64,000 bases of DNA, taken from contig NZ_BCYY01000003.1 of assembly GCF_001598435.1 (NCBI RefSeq), positions 1-64,000 of the forward strand. Direction: 5' to 3'. The stretch comes from Sphingomonas pituitosa NBRC 102491 (GTDB taxonomy: Bacteria > Pseudomonadota > Alphaproteobacteria > Sphingomonadales > Sphingomonadaceae). The notes beneath the pieces were generated by a model. It was not told the origin of the DNA. It ran no database searches and saw only the letters and a program-made list of their open reading frames with translations. Shown piece after piece: positions 35,138-44,351 of this stretch (position 1 is the stretch's first letter; each line of letters begins with the position of its first letter). A program made the translations under genes and the position numbers.

Positions 35138-35212
35138 GCGCCTTCTGCCGAAGGAAAGGCGCAGGGCGCTCACCCATTGGCATCGTCCCGGCCAATGCCT
35201 ATAGCCACCGCC

Positions 35213-36142
35213 ATGCAGCGGCTGGATGGCGGCTCGGCGGTTCCGTCTCCCCTCCGGGGCGCGATCGTTGCGCTGGGGAATTTCGATGGCTTCCATCTCG
35301 GGCACCAGGCGGTGGTCGGCCGCGCGGTGGAGCGTGCCCGCGCCGAGGGGCGGCCGGCGATCGTCGCGACCTTCGATCCGCATCCCCGCCGCTTCTTCCA
35401 GCCCGATGCCCCGCCCTTCCGCCTGACCACGCTGGACCAGCGCGAACGGCTGTTCGCCGCGGCGGGCGCGGCCGGCATGCTGGTCTTCCATTTCGACGCC
35501 ACCCTCGCGCGCCTGACGGCCCGCCAGTTCGCCGAGCAGCTGGTCGATACGGCGGGTGCCGCCGGGGTCGTGACCGGCGAGGACTTCACCTTCGGCAAGG
35601 GGCGCGAAGGCACTGTGGCGATGCTGGCCGCGCTGGGCGCCGAACTCGGCTTCACCGCGGAGACGGTGGCGCCGGTAACGCTGGACGGCGAAACCGTCTC
35701 GTCCAGCCGTATCCGCGCGCTTCTCCAGGCCGGCGATCCGCGCGGCGCGGCCCTGCTCCTCACCCGGCCGTTCGCGATCGCGGCCGAAGTGGAAGGCGGC
35801 GCCAAGCTGGGCCGCCAGCTCGGCTACCCCACCGCCAACATGCGGGTCGGCAAGTATCTTCGGCCCCGGTACGGCATCTATGCGGTGCGCGGGCGGCTGG
35901 CCGACGGGCGCGTGCTGAACGGCGTGGCGAACCTGGGCATCCGTCCCAGCTTCGATCCCCCGGTAGAGCTGCTGGAGAGCTTCTTCTTCGATTTCAGCGG
36001 GGATCTCTACGGCCAGACCGTGGAGGTTGAGCTGATCGAATACCTCCGCCCAGAAGCCAAGTTCAACAGCCTTGAGACACTGACCGCGCAGATGGACCTG
36101 GATGCCGCACAAGCGAGGACGCTGCTCTCCCCCCTTCCCTGA
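35213..36142 (+). CDS. ribF: Bifunctional riboflavin kinase/FAD synthetase
   Basis: The enzyme makes FMN and FAD from riboflavin. The product is 309 aa from the ATG at 35213, the start matching conserved N-termini (MQRLDGG...). In-frame ATG 35195 or TTG 35177 would extend it by 6 or 12 residues. The nucleotidyltransferase motif is GNFDGFHLGH (about 23-32). The kinase domain begins with RPFAIAAEVEGGAKLGRQLGYPTANM, with PTAN conserved, and ends LIEYLRPEAKFNSLETLTAQM. It follows the dipeptidase gene by 75 bases. Confidence 0.95.
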   Translation: MQRLDGGSAVPSPLRGAIVALGNFDGFHLGHQAVVGRAVERARAEGRPAIVATFDPHPRRFFQPDAPPFRLTTLDQRERLFAAAGAAGMLVFHFDATLARLTARQFAEQLVDTAGAAGVVTGEDFTFGKGREGTVAMLAALGAELGFTAETVAPVTLDGETVSSSRIRALLQAGDPRGAALLLTRPFAIAAEVEGGAKLGRQLGYPTANMRVGKYLRPRYGIYAVRGRLADGRVLNGVANLGIRPSFDPPVELLESFFFDFSGDLYGQTVEVELIEYLRPEAKFNSLETLTAQMDLDAAQARTLLSPLP

Positions 36143-36317
36143 CGAACACCAGCCCCGGGGCTGCTCCGTTCATGGCCGCCGCCTGTGCCGGGCGAATGAA
36201 TCGCGCCAAGGACTCGCCCGTCATCGATCCGAGGCCCGTGCATGACGGACGGGGCGGATGGCGATCGATGCGCTGCCGTGGAGGCGGCCTCTTTGTGCCC
36301 GCAGGCTTGCCCTGCGC

Positions 36318-37073
36318 TCAGATCCCGCCGTCGACGGCGTCGAAGCCGCGGGCTTCCAGCCCCTCGGCGAGGATCGCGACGCACCGGTCCACGATGACAG
36401 GATCGGTCGCGCGAACGACGAAGTTCGCCCCGACTCGGCCGTCGCGGAAGAACGGATAGCTGCCGATCGACACGCCTTCCTGCGCCCGCTCGGTCTCGCC
36501 CAGCAGGTCCGCGATCTCGCTCTCGGCGACCCAGCAGCCGATCGTGCGCGACACCACCGGAAGGCCCCCCTCCAGCGTACCGGTCAGCGCATCGAGCATG
36601 CCTGCCGCGATGTGCGGCACGCCGGCCAGAATGAAGATGTTGCCCCAGCGGATGCCCGGCGCGCCGGACATTCGGTTGACGATGAGATCGGCACCGTCGG
36701 GCACCCGCGCCATCCGCAGCCGCGCCTCGGTCAACCCGCCCTTGCTCGCATAATAGGCCTCCAGCGCCGCACGCGCTTCCGGATGGACGACCACCGGCAC
36801 GGCCAGCGCCGCGGCGATCGCGTCCACCGTGATGTCGTCATGCGTCGGGCCGATGCCGCCGGTCGTGAAGCAATAATCGTTACGGGCGCGCAGCGTGTTC
36901 ACCGCCTCGACGATCGCATCCTGCTTGTCCGCCACCACCCGCACCTCGGCGAGGCGGATCCCTTGCGCGTTCAGCCAGGTGGCGAGCTGCGCGATGTTCT
37001 TGTCCTGGGTTCGGCCCGACAGGATTTCGTCGCCAATCACTACCAGGGCCGCTGTCCAGATCCGCTCGTGCAT
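36318..37073 (-). CDS. CinA/MoaB-like molybdopterin-binding domain protein
   Basis: The product is a single-domain 251-residue relative of the N-terminal half of CinA. It shows ALVVIGDEILSGRTQDKN and TTGGIGPTHDDITVDAIAAALAVP, the characteristic MoCF_biosynth loop with GGxGPTxDD. The C-terminal nicotinamide-nucleotide deamidase domain of full CinA is absent. The ATG at 37073 is set by the conserved opening. It is divergent from map across 44 bases and likely shares its control region. Confidence 0.88.
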   Translation of the reverse strand: MHERIWTAALVVIGDEILSGRTQDKNIAQLATWLNAQGIRLAEVRVVADKQDAIVEAVNTLRARNDYCFTTGGIGPTHDDITVDAIAAALAVPVVVHPEARAALEAYYASKGGLTEARLRMARVPDGADLIVNRMSGAPGIRWGNIFILAGVPHIAAGMLDALTGTLEGGLPVVSRTIGCWVAESEIADLLGETERAQEGVSIGSYPFFRDGRVGANFVVRATDPVIVDRCVAILAEGLEARGFDAVDGGI

Positions 37074-37117
37074 GTGCCTAGCGCTACGCTCTCGCAAAGC
37101 CGGGTGCAAACGCCTAT

Positions 37118-37951
37118 ATGGACAGGATGACCGAATATGTGACCGTCACCGCGGATATGCCGCAGGCGCGCAGCCATGCGATCAAGCTCCATGGCCCCGA
37201 AGGCTTCGAAGGCATGCGCAAGGCCGGTCGCCTTGCCGCCGAAATCCTCGACGCGCTGGTACCGCATGTCGTCCCCGGCGTGACGACGCAGGAGCTGGAC
37301 GACATCGTCCGCGCGATGACCGTCGCCGGCGGCGGTGTGCCCGCGACGCTCGGCTATCGCGGGTACGCGCACAGCTGCTGCATCTCGATCAACCATGTCG
37401 TCTGCCACGGCATCCCCGGCGACCGCGCCCTCAAGGACGGCGACATCGTCAATATCGACGTGACGCCGCTGCTCGGCGGCTGGCACGGCGATACCAGCCG
37501 CATGTATCTGGTCGGTGACGTGCCGATCAAGGCGCGCCGGCTGGTCGACGTCACCTATGAGTGCCTGATGCTCGGCATCGAACAGGCCAAGCCGGGCAAC
37601 CATCTGGGCGATATCAGCCACGCGATCCAGCGCCATGCCGAGAAGCATCGCTACGGCGTGGTCCGCGACTTCTGCGGCCACGGCCTCGGCCAGGTGTTCC
37701 ACGACGCGCCCGAGGTGGTGCATGTCGGCCGCCCGGGCACCGGCCCCGAGCTGCGCCCGGGCATGTTCTTCACCATCGAGCCGATGATCAACATCGGCCG
37801 CCCGGACGTGAAGCTGCTCGACGACGGCTGGACGGCGGTGACGCGCGACCGCTCGCTCTCGGCGCAGTTCGAGCACTCGATCGGCATTACCGAAACCGGC
37901 TGCGAGATCTTCACGACCAGCCCGAAGGGCCTCCACCAGCCGCCCTACTGA
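37118..37951 (+). CDS. map: Type I methionine aminopeptidase
   Basis: The enzyme removes N-terminal Met from nascent proteins. The product is 277 aa (274 aa if the nearby ATG at 37127 is used). Metal ligands are visible in VNIDVTPLLGGWHGDTSRMY (Asp, Asp), FCGHGLGQVFHDAP (His) and FTIEPMINIG (Glu), with the late Glu in FEHSIGITETG. The substrate-site His is in NHVVCHGIPG. An essential housekeeping gene, it is divergent from the CinA-like gene and followed by a REP-like element and a hairpin. Confidence 0.97.
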   Translation: MDRMTEYVTVTADMPQARSHAIKLHGPEGFEGMRKAGRLAAEILDALVPHVVPGVTTQELDDIVRAMTVAGGGVPATLGYRGYAHSCCISINHVVCHGIPGDRALKDGDIVNIDVTPLLGGWHGDTSRMYLVGDVPIKARRLVDVTYECLMLGIEQAKPGNHLGDISHAIQRHAEKHRYGVVRDFCGHGLGQVFHDAPEVVHVGRPGTGPELRPGMFFTIEPMINIGRPDVKLLDDGWTAVTRDRSLSAQFEHSIGITETGCEIFTTSPKGLHQPPY

Positions 37952-37965
37952 TTCTGATTTCGTCG

Positions 37966-38039
37966 CCCCAGCGAAAGCTGGGGGGCTCCCGTCTCACGCT
38001 GCTGGGCTTGTGGTAGGAGATCCCGGCGTTCGCTGGGAT
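37966..38039. repeat. REP-like palindrome pair
   Basis: The first hairpin is CCCCAGC-GAAA-GCTGGGG (37966-37983). The second is ATCCCGGC-GTTC-GCTGGGAT (38020-38039) with one G-T pair. The two carry inverted versions of the same word in the manner of paired extragenic palindromes common in sphingomonads. Genome-wide copies cannot be counted here. Confidence 0.5.
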
Positions 38040-38066
38040 TGCGGAGCGCCCAAGAGCGCTCCGCAA
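38039..38066 (+). terminator. Strong hairpin downstream of map
   Basis: TTGCGGAGCGC and GCGCTCCGCAA form a perfect 11-base-pair stem around CCAAGA. It is followed by CAATCTT rather than a T-run. It probably ends the map transcript. Confidence 0.45.
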
Positions 38067-38108
38067 CAATCTTGCGCTCCCCCGCAACTTCCGCTAATCG
38101 GCCGCCAG

Positions 38109-38220
38109 CATCAAGAGTCGGGCCGACGCCCGGCACCAACCTGCCCCGTGCAAGGTGGTGCCTCCATGTCGTAGTGGAGGGATGTGGCCGAACCCGGCAA
38201 CACGGTGTCCACGCCACATC
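38109..38220 (+). promoter_or_regulatory. Structured 5' leader, candidate riboswitch, upstream of threonine aldolase
   Basis: Four nested or adjacent pairings are exact or nearly so: CGGGC/GCCCG (38119-38123 with 38128-38132), GGCACC-A-ACCT with AGGTGGTGCC (38132-38142 with 38153-38162), CCTCCA/TGGAGG (38161-38166 with 38175-38180), and GATGTGGC/GCCACATC (38181-38188 with 38213-38220). The words ATCAAGAG before, and CCCGGCA within, recall SAM-clan riboswitches. The last helix may be the expression switch. The ligand is not known from sequence. Confidence 0.4.
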
Positions 38221-38267
38221 TCCTGTCGTCACCCGCCTCCTGCGCAACAGCAAGAAGGCAGTAGAGC

Positions 38268-39320
38268 GTGACGACCGAAGCCCAGCAATTCGCCAGCGAC
38301 AATTATGCCGGAATCTGCCCCGAGGCATGGGCAGCGATGGAAGCCGCCAACACCGGCCACGCCCCGGCTTACGGCGACGACCATTGGACGCACACCGCCG
38401 CCGACGCCTTCCGCACGCTGTTTGAAACTGAGTGCGAAGTGTTCTTCGCCTTCAACGGCACCGCGGCCAATTCGCTGGCGCTGGCGGCGCTCTGCCAGTC
38501 CTATCACAGCGTGATCTGCTCGGCGGCGGCGCATGTCGAGACCGACGAATGCGGCGCACCCGAATTCTTCTCGAACGGCTCCAAGCTGCTCGTCGCCCAG
38601 AGCGAGGACGGCAAGCTGACCCCCGCCGCCGTGCGCGCCGTGGCGACCAGCCGATCGGACATCCATTTTCCCAAGCCGCGCGTGGTGACGATCACGCAGC
38701 CGACCGAAACCGGCCAGATCTACACCGTGGACGAAGTGAAGGCGCTTTCCGCCATATGCCGCGAACTGGGCCTGAAGCTGCACATGGACGGCGCCCGCTT
38801 CGCCCATGCCGTCGCGACGCTGGGCTGCGATCCGGCGGACATCACCTGGCGCGCCGGCGTCGACGTGCTCTGCTTCGGCGGCACCAAGAACGGCATGGCA
38901 GTGGGCGAGGCCGTGCTGTTCTTCGATCCGGTGCTGGCACAGGACTTTGACTATCGCTGCAAGCAGGCGGGGCAACTCGCTTCCAAGATGCGGTTCCTGG
39001 CGGCCCCCTGGGTCGGCATGCTGGAGAACGGCGCCTGGCTGCGCAACGCCGCCCATGCCAATGCCTGCGCGCAGCGGCTGGCAGGGCAGATCGACGGGTT
39101 GCCGGGCATCGAGCTGATGTTCCCGGTGGAAGCCAACGGGGTGTTCGTCCGCGCGCCCGAACCGGTGCTGGAGGCGCTGCGGGTGCGGGGCTGGCGCTTC
39201 TATACCTTCATCGGCGGCGGCGCCCGCTTCATGTTCGCCTGGGATGCCGATCCGGCGCGGGTGGACCAGCTGGCAGCCGATATCCGCGCGGTCAGCGACA
39301 CGACGGCGCTGGCGGCCTGA
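38268..39320 (+). CDS. Low-specificity L-threonine aldolase
   Basis: This PLP enzyme splits threonine to glycine and acetaldehyde. The product is 350 aa from a GTG start (VTTEAQQFASDNYAG), with AAGAAGG upstream. Family features are DNYAG, the ACAAHVETDECGAPEFF-like region (here AAAHVETDECGAPEFF), LHMDGARFAHAVATL with the cofactor Asp, and the PLP lysine in LCFGGTKNGMAVGE. It is preceded by a long structured leader that probably controls it, and is followed by the convergent ferredoxin-NADP reductase gene. Confidence 0.9.
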   Translation: MTTEAQQFASDNYAGICPEAWAAMEAANTGHAPAYGDDHWTHTAADAFRTLFETECEVFFAFNGTAANSLALAALCQSYHSVICSAAAHVETDECGAPEFFSNGSKLLVAQSEDGKLTPAAVRAVATSRSDIHFPKPRVVTITQPTETGQIYTVDEVKALSAICRELGLKLHMDGARFAHAVATLGCDPADITWRAGVDVLCFGGTKNGMAVGEAVLFFDPVLAQDFDYRCKQAGQLASKMRFLAAPWVGMLENGAWLRNAAHANACAQRLAGQIDGLPGIELMFPVEANGVFVRAPEPVLEALRVRGWRFYTFIGGGARFMFAWDADPARVDQLAADIRAVSDTTALAA

Positions 39321-39375
39321 CCGCAAGAGCGTTTCCTCCCTCGGAGCGCAGCTCCGGGGGAGGAGACGCTAATGA

Positions 39376-40191
39376 TCACCCCACGAAGGCGCGCTCGATG
39401 ACGAAGTCGCCGGGCGCGTTGTTCGAGCCTTCCTTGAAGCCCTTGCCTTCGAGCAGCGTGGCGAAATCGCGGATCATGTCCATCGACCCGCACAGCATCA
39501 CGCGGTCGGTCTCCGGGTGCAGCACCGGATCGCCGGGCACGCCTTCGAACAGCTTGCCGTTCTCGATCAGCGTACCGATTCGGTCGCTGGTGTGGAACGG
39601 CTCGCGCGTCACCGTCGGCACATAGTGGAACTGCTGCGCGGCCTGCTCGCCGATCAACGGATCCTCGGCCAGCTTGGCGGACAGCTCCTCATGATAGGCA
39701 AGGTCGCTCACCCGGCGCACGCTGTGCACCGCGATCACCTGCTCGAACCGCTCGTAGATCTCGGGGTCGCGCGCCACGCTGAGGAACGGCGCCAGGCCGG
39801 TGCCGGTGGACAGCATGAACAGCCGGCGCCCCGGCAGCAGCGCGTCGGCGACCAGCGTCCCCGTCGACTTCTTGCCGAGATAGATGTCGTCGCCGGCCAC
39901 GATCTTCTGCAGCTTCGAGGTCAGCGGACCGTCCTGCACCTTGATCGAGAGGAACTCGAGCTCTTCCGCCCAGGACGGGCTGGCGACCGAATAGGCCCGC
40001 ATCAGCGGCTTGTCGCCTTCGCCCTGCAGGCCGATCATCACGAACTCGCCCGAGCGGAAGCGGAAGCTGGCCGGCCGCTCGATCGCGAAGCTGAACAGAT
40101 GTTCGTTCCAGTGGCGGACCCACAGCACCTTGGCGGTGGCGAAGGCGGGATGTTCGGGAAGCAGCGCGGGCGCGCGCGTGTCGACGGTCAT
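39376..40191 (-). CDS. fpr: Ferredoxin-NADP(+) reductase
   Basis: This is a single-chain FAD enzyme of 271 aa, exchanging electrons between NADPH and ferredoxin or flavodoxin. Visible are the FAD motif (MRAYSVASP), the GPLTSKLQ binding loop, STGTGLAPFLSVARDP for NADP, and the C-terminal MLCGSMDMIRDF. It ends IERAFVG, as in subclass-I bacterial Fpr. The ATG at 40191 is preceded by GAGGA at 10 bases. Such enzymes respond to oxidative stress; no specific operator was noticed. Confidence 0.94.
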   Translation of the reverse strand: MTVDTRAPALLPEHPAFATAKVLWVRHWNEHLFSFAIERPASFRFRSGEFVMIGLQGEGDKPLMRAYSVASPSWAEELEFLSIKVQDGPLTSKLQKIVAGDDIYLGKKSTGTLVADALLPGRRLFMLSTGTGLAPFLSVARDPEIYERFEQVIAVHSVRRVSDLAYHEELSAKLAEDPLIGEQAAQQFHYVPTVTREPFHTSDRIGTLIENGKLFEGVPGDPVLHPETDRVMLCGSMDMIRDFATLLEGKGFKEGSNNAPGDFVIERAFVG

Positions 40192-40317
40192 GAAAGCGGG
40201 TCCTCGTAACGCTCTTATCGCCCGGACGGCCGCAATGCGGGGCCGGGATGGGAAAACACGAAGGCGGCCCTGTGCCACCGGAAGCCGTCCACGTCCAGAA
40301 AGTAGCGCTTCAGGTCG

Positions 40318-40572
40318 CTAAACGCAGCGCCCCACCGGGGCACCGGTGGTCCAGTGCTGCAGCAGCGCCTGGGCGTCCTCGGCATCCAGCGTCCCGCCAC
40401 CGGCCTCGATCCAGCAGTCGCTGCGCTGCATGGGCTCGACCGCGCACAAGCCGTGCACCATCAGCACCAGTGAACCTCGCGCGACGGTGACGACGCGCAC
40501 GCCCGCCGGCGCCACCGTATCGGCGATCCGGCGTCGCAATTCGGCTGGCGCATGCATCGGCGGCAACCGCAT
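40318..40572 (-). CDS. Small unknown protein, 84 aa
   Basis: It starts MRLPPMHAPAELRRRIAD and ends GAPVGRCV. Soluble, with one pair of strands (VRVVTVARGSLVLMVHGLCAV) and an acidic helix (DAEDAQALLQHWT). No family is recognised. The frame after its stop (to 40218) reads RYFLDVDGFRWHRAAFVFSHP in another phase, so the gene may be longer with a frameshift. It may be co-transcribed with fpr, 126 bases downstream. Moderately likely to be real. Confidence 0.45.
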   Translation of the reverse strand: MRLPPMHAPAELRRRIADTVAPAGVRVVTVARGSLVLMVHGLCAVEPMQRSDCWIEAGGGTLDAEDAQALLQHWTTGAPVGRCV

Positions 40573-40722
40573 CGGAAATCCCCTGCCGGGCGATGGGACC
40601 AAACCCCACCAAGCCCTTCAACGAGCATCGGCCGCAAATGTTCGAAGATCTGATACCATATGTCGTAAACCTGTCATCAAACACTAATCGCTCGTTTACC
40701 GCGCTGCCCTACCGGGGCGCCG

Positions 40723-42030
40723 ATGCTCGACACACCAGCCCATCTCCGCTTCCTCTTCGAATGGCTCACCGCCGCCGAGCGTGCGCCGCCTTGGCTGACG
40801 CTGGAGACGCCGCTCGGCGAGGCCGTGCGCTGCTTTCAGGACGATCCGTCGCTGCGTCTGCTGCCGGTGCTCGATTCCGCTCGCCGGCCGCTGGGGGCGC
40901 TGTTCGAGAAGGATGTGCGGCGGCTGCTGCTAAACCCCTATGGCCATGCGCTGCTCCGCAACCCCGCCTATGGGCGCCGGCTGGAGTCGATGGTGCGCCC
41001 CTGCCCCACCGCCGATCATGCCCAGCCGCTGCGCGCGCTGGTCGATGCCTATGCCGCCGCCGAGGGGCAGGAAGGCATGATCCTGACGCGCGGCGGGCAG
41101 CTCTTCGCGGCGATCAGCAACCGCCGTATCATCCAGCTCGCCGCCGAGGACCGGGTTCGCGAGGCGGCTCTCCAGACCGAACGCGCGCGCCGCATCGAAG
41201 CCGCCGGGGCGCGGATAGAAGCGGAGGTCGGCGCGATGGCCGGCCAGCTGCGCGACCTTGCCAGCACGCTGCGATCGAGTGCCGGCGCCACCGCCGAGCG
41301 CGCCGCCGCCAACAGCGCCTCGGCAACCGCCCTCGCCGCGGCCGTCGCGCAGAGCCGCGACAATCTGGCCGCGATCGCACAGGAATCGGACGCGCTGGCG
41401 GCCACGCTGGAGGCGATCGGCCACGACACGGTGCTCGCCCGCGCGTCGGCGGCCGAAGCCGTGGCGCTGGTCGAGGACAGCCGCCTGGGCACTGCCGAGC
41501 TCGACGCCTTCGCCCGGACGGTGGGTGCGGTCACGTCGACGATCGGGGAGATCGCCGGGCAGGTGAACCTGCTTGCGCTCAACGCGTCGATCGAGGCCGC
41601 CCGCGCAGGCGAAGCCGGGCGCGGCTTCACCGTTGTGGCGAAGGAGATCAAGGCGCTGTCGGGCCAGGTCCGTCACGCCGCGCACAGCATCGGCACCAAG
41701 GTCGCCGGCGTCCGCGCGGTGGTGGACCGGGTCACGACCAACCACGGCCGGGTAGAGCAGGCGATCACCGGGATCGCCGGCCTCTCGGCCAGCATCGAAC
41801 ACGCCGTACACGCGCAGCACCACGCGACCCACAGCATCGCCCGCAACGTCAACGAAAGCGTCTGCGGGACGCGCGGCGTGCAGGACGATATCGAGCGCGT
41901 CCGTGCGTCCGCCCAGGCGGCGTCCGGCAATGCCCAGGCGATCGCCGAGCTCTCCACCGCCTTGCTTGGTGAGGCGGAGGCCCTGTCCGAAGGGGTCGAT
42001 CGCTTCCTGAGCGAGGTCCGCGCCGCCTGA
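40723..42030 (+). CDS. Soluble methyl-accepting chemotaxis-type protein with N-terminal CBS-like domain
   Basis: The product is 435 aa with no membrane segment. Residues 10-140 read like a pair of CBS-type units ([36 protein letters not shown]), a pattern also seen fused to EAL proteins. Residues 150-430 form the signalling coiled coil with the hairpin tip [37 protein letters not shown], the part that contacts CheA/CheW. It probably senses a cytoplasmic nucleotide or metabolic state. No che genes are near, so partners are encoded elsewhere. Confidence 0.87.
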   Translation: MLDTPAHLRFLFEWLTAAERAPPWLTLETPLGEAVRCFQDDPSLRLLPVLDSARRPLGALFEKDVRRLLLNPYGHALLRNPAYGRRLESMVRPCPTADHAQPLRALVDAYAAAEGQEGMILTRGGQLFAAISNRRIIQLAAEDRVREAALQTERARRIEAAGARIEAEVGAMAGQLRDLASTLRSSAGATAERAAANSASATALAAAVAQSRDNLAAIAQESDALAATLEAIGHDTVLARASAAEAVALVEDSRLGTAELDAFARTVGAVTSTIGEIAGQVNLLALNASIEAARAGEAGRGFTVVAKEIKALSGQVRHAAHSIGTKVAGVRAVVDRVTTNHGRVEQAITGIAGLSASIEHAVHAQHHATHSIARNVNESVCGTRGVQDDIERVRASAQAASGNAQAIAELSTALLGEAEALSEGVDRFLSEVRAA

Positions 42031-42078
42031 AATGCCGCGCGATTGGGCAGGTGCTGCCCGATAATCAGGCAGATTCCC

Positions 42079-42099
42079 GCGCCGAAATCCGTTCGGCGC
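42079..42099. promoter_or_regulatory. Inverted repeat upstream of the glnB promoter
   Basis: GCGCCGAA and TTCGGCGC are separated by ATCCG. It lies about 28 bases before the -24 element at 42127. The position suits an enhancer or repressor site such as NtrC, but the sequence is not a canonical NtrC box. Confidence 0.35.
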
Positions 42100-42126
42100 G
42101 TGGCGGCACGCTGGCTATTCCCGTTC

Positions 42127-42142
42127 TGGCATGCAGGTTGCT
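42127..42142 (+). promoter_or_regulatory. Sigma-54 promoter of glnB-glnA
   Basis: TGGCATG-N4-TTGCT matches the sigma-54 consensus (TGGCACG-N4-TTGCW) at all but one position and with exact spacing. It lies 55 bases before the glnB start. Nitrogen control through NtrC and RpoN is the known regime for glnBA operons, so this fits well. Confidence 0.8.
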
Positions 42143-42154
42143 AAACACTCGTGA

Positions 42155-42535
<381 letters not shown>

Positions 42536-42628
42536 CGTAGCGGTAGGCGACAGCGATGAGGCCGCCGCACGAGAAATTTTATTGCCCGATTCGTCGGGTA
42601 CACGAAAGAGAGCGAAAGGGCACCTACG

Positions 42629-44041
42629 ATGGCGAATTCGGCCAGTGACATCCTGAAGATGGTGAAGGACCAGGAGATCGAATGGATCGACCTGCGTTTC
42701 ACCGACCCCAAGGGCAAGTGGCAGCACCTGACCATGGTCGCCTCGATCCTCGGTGAGGACGAGCTGACCGACGGTCTGATGTTCGACGGCTCGTCGATCG
42801 AGGGCTGGAAGGCGATCAACGAGTCCGACATGATCCTGAAGCCGGATCTGGACGCGGTGTGGATCGATCCGTTCTCGGCCACCCCGATGCTGATCCTGGT
42901 GTGCGACATCGTCGAGCCGTCGACCGGCGAGCTCTATGCCCGCGATCCGCGCTCGACCGCGAAGCGCGCCGAGAGCTACCTGAAGACCACCGGCATCGGC
43001 GACACCATCTATGTCGGCCCGGAAGCCGAGTTCTTCATGTTCGACGACGTGCGGTTCGAGAACAGCTACTCGACCAGCTACTACAAGATCGACGACATCG
43101 AGCTGCCGGGCAACTCCGGCCGCGAATATGAGGCCGGCAACCTCGGCCACCGTCCGCGCGCCAAGGGCGGCTACTTCCCCGTCGCGCCGGTCGACAGCGC
43201 CGTCGACATCCGCGGCGAGATGGTTTCGACCATGCTCGAAATGGGCCTGCCGTGCGACAAGCACCACCACGAAGTGGCGGCCGCGCAGCACGAGCTGGGC
43301 CTGACCTTCGGCACGCTGGTGACCACCGCCGATCGCATGCAGATCTACAAGTATGTCGTGCACCAGGTCGCCCAGGCCTATGGCAAGACCGCGACCTTCA
43401 TGCCGAAGCCGATCAAGGAAGATAACGGCTCGGGCATGCACACCCACATGTCGATCTGGGAAAAGGGCCAGCCCCTGTTCGCCGGCAACGGCTATGCGGG
43501 CCTCAGCGACACCTGCCTCTACTTCATCGGCGGCGTGATCAAGCACGCCAAGGCGCTCAACGCCTTCACCAACCCGTCGACCAACAGCTACAAGCGCCTG
43601 GTCCCGGGCTATGAGGCGCCGGTGCTGCTCGCCTATTCGAGCCGCAACCGCTCGGCCTCGTGCCGCATCCCGTACGGCACGGGCAGCAAGGCGAAGCGCG
43701 TCGAGTTCCGCTTCCCGGACGCGCTGGCCAACCCGTATCTCTGCTATTCGGCGCTGCTGATGGCCGGCCTGGACGGCATCCAGAACAAGATCCACCCGGG
43801 CGACCCGATGGACAAGAACCTGTACGACCTGCCCCCGGCCGAGCTGGCCGAAGTGCCGACCGTGTGCGGTTCGCTCCGCGAGGCGCTGGACAGCCTGGAA
43901 GCCGATTTCGACTTCCTGCTGAAGGGCGACGTGTTCTCGAAGGACCAGATCGAGGCCTATATCGAGATCAAGCGCGCCGACGTGGCCCGTTGGGAAATGA
44001 CCCCGAGCCCGGTCGAGTACGACATGTACTATTCGAGCTGA
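42629..44041 (+). CDS. glnA: Glutamine synthetase, type I
   Basis: The enzyme makes glutamine from glutamate and ammonia with ATP. The product is 470 aa. It has the opening [30 protein letters not shown], the signature [10 protein letters not shown], the ATP site ([18 protein letters not shown]), the glutamate-binding flap region [11 protein letters not shown], and the adenylylation Tyr in [12 protein letters not shown] (near residue 397). It follows glnB and ends in a strong terminator. Confidence 0.98.
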   Translation: MANSASDILKMVKDQEIEWIDLRFTDPKGKWQHLTMVASILGEDELTDGLMFDGSSIEGWKAINESDMILKPDLDAVWIDPFSATPMLILVCDIVEPSTGELYARDPRSTAKRAESYLKTTGIGDTIYVGPEAEFFMFDDVRFENSYSTSYYKIDDIELPGNSGREYEAGNLGHRPRAKGGYFPVAPVDSAVDIRGEMVSTMLEMGLPCDKHHHEVAAAQHELGLTFGTLVTTADRMQIYKYVVHQVAQAYGKTATFMPKPIKEDNGSGMHTHMSIWEKGQPLFAGNGYAGLSDTCLYFIGGVIKHAKALNAFTNPSTNSYKRLVPGYEAPVLLAYSSRNRSASCRIPYGTGSKAKRVEFRFPDALANPYLCYSALLMAGLDGIQNKIHPGDPMDKNLYDLPPAELAEVPTVCGSLREALDSLEADFDFLLKGDVFSKDQIEAYIEIKRADVARWEMTPSPVEYDMYYSS

Positions 44042-44067
44042 TCCTTCTCGGGATCGGTTTCAGGAAG

Positions 44068-44097
44068 GGGCGTCCGGAGCGATCCGGGCGCCCTTTT
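44068..44097 (+). terminator. Rho-independent terminator of glnBA
   Basis: GGGCGTCCGGA and TCCGGGCGCCC form an 11-base-pair stem (one G-T pair) around GCGA, directly followed by TTTT. It lies 27 bases after the glnA stop. Confidence 0.85.
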
Positions 44098-44351
44098 CCG
44101 TTTCGCCCAGCTTCGGGTATCCGCTTCGCACGTCGGAGCCGGTGGTGCGGGCTGCCGATACCGCCGAACTGGGGCTTTCCGGCCCTGCGGCACCAGGCCG
44201 GGCAACGCGTTTACGCCGCAAGTCACGTAACAATATCCGTACCGAAGCTATTCGCCGCCATCCAATACAGAACAGGTAGCATCCCCGCCCCAGCTCGAAT
44301 ATCCTCGTCCAGGGGGTACTCGTACATAATATATTAACCTGGAGAGACCTG
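44098..44351. promoter_or_regulatory. Leader region of the PEP-CTERM gene
   Basis: About 250 bases without a gene. The last 60 bases are notably AT-rich (GTACATAATATATTAACC) before a CTGGAGAG ribosome site. I did not find the sigma-54 -24/-12 pair that precedes many PEP-CTERM genes. Confidence 0.4.

Noticed and set aside
38109-38220. Plain assignment to a known SAM-I or SAM-II riboswitch
   Set aside because: The order and spacing of conserved words differ from what I know of those consensus structures, so it is reported only as a candidate.
40218-40315. Short minus-strand frame with RYFLDVDGFRW
   Set aside because: No start codon or ribosome site is seen. It may be the frameshifted tail of the 84-residue gene, so it is only mentioned there.
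42041-42063. Hairpin TTGGGCAG/CTGCCCGA after the chemoreceptor gene
   Set aside because: The 8-base-pair stem with a G-T pair and no T-run is too weak to call a terminator.
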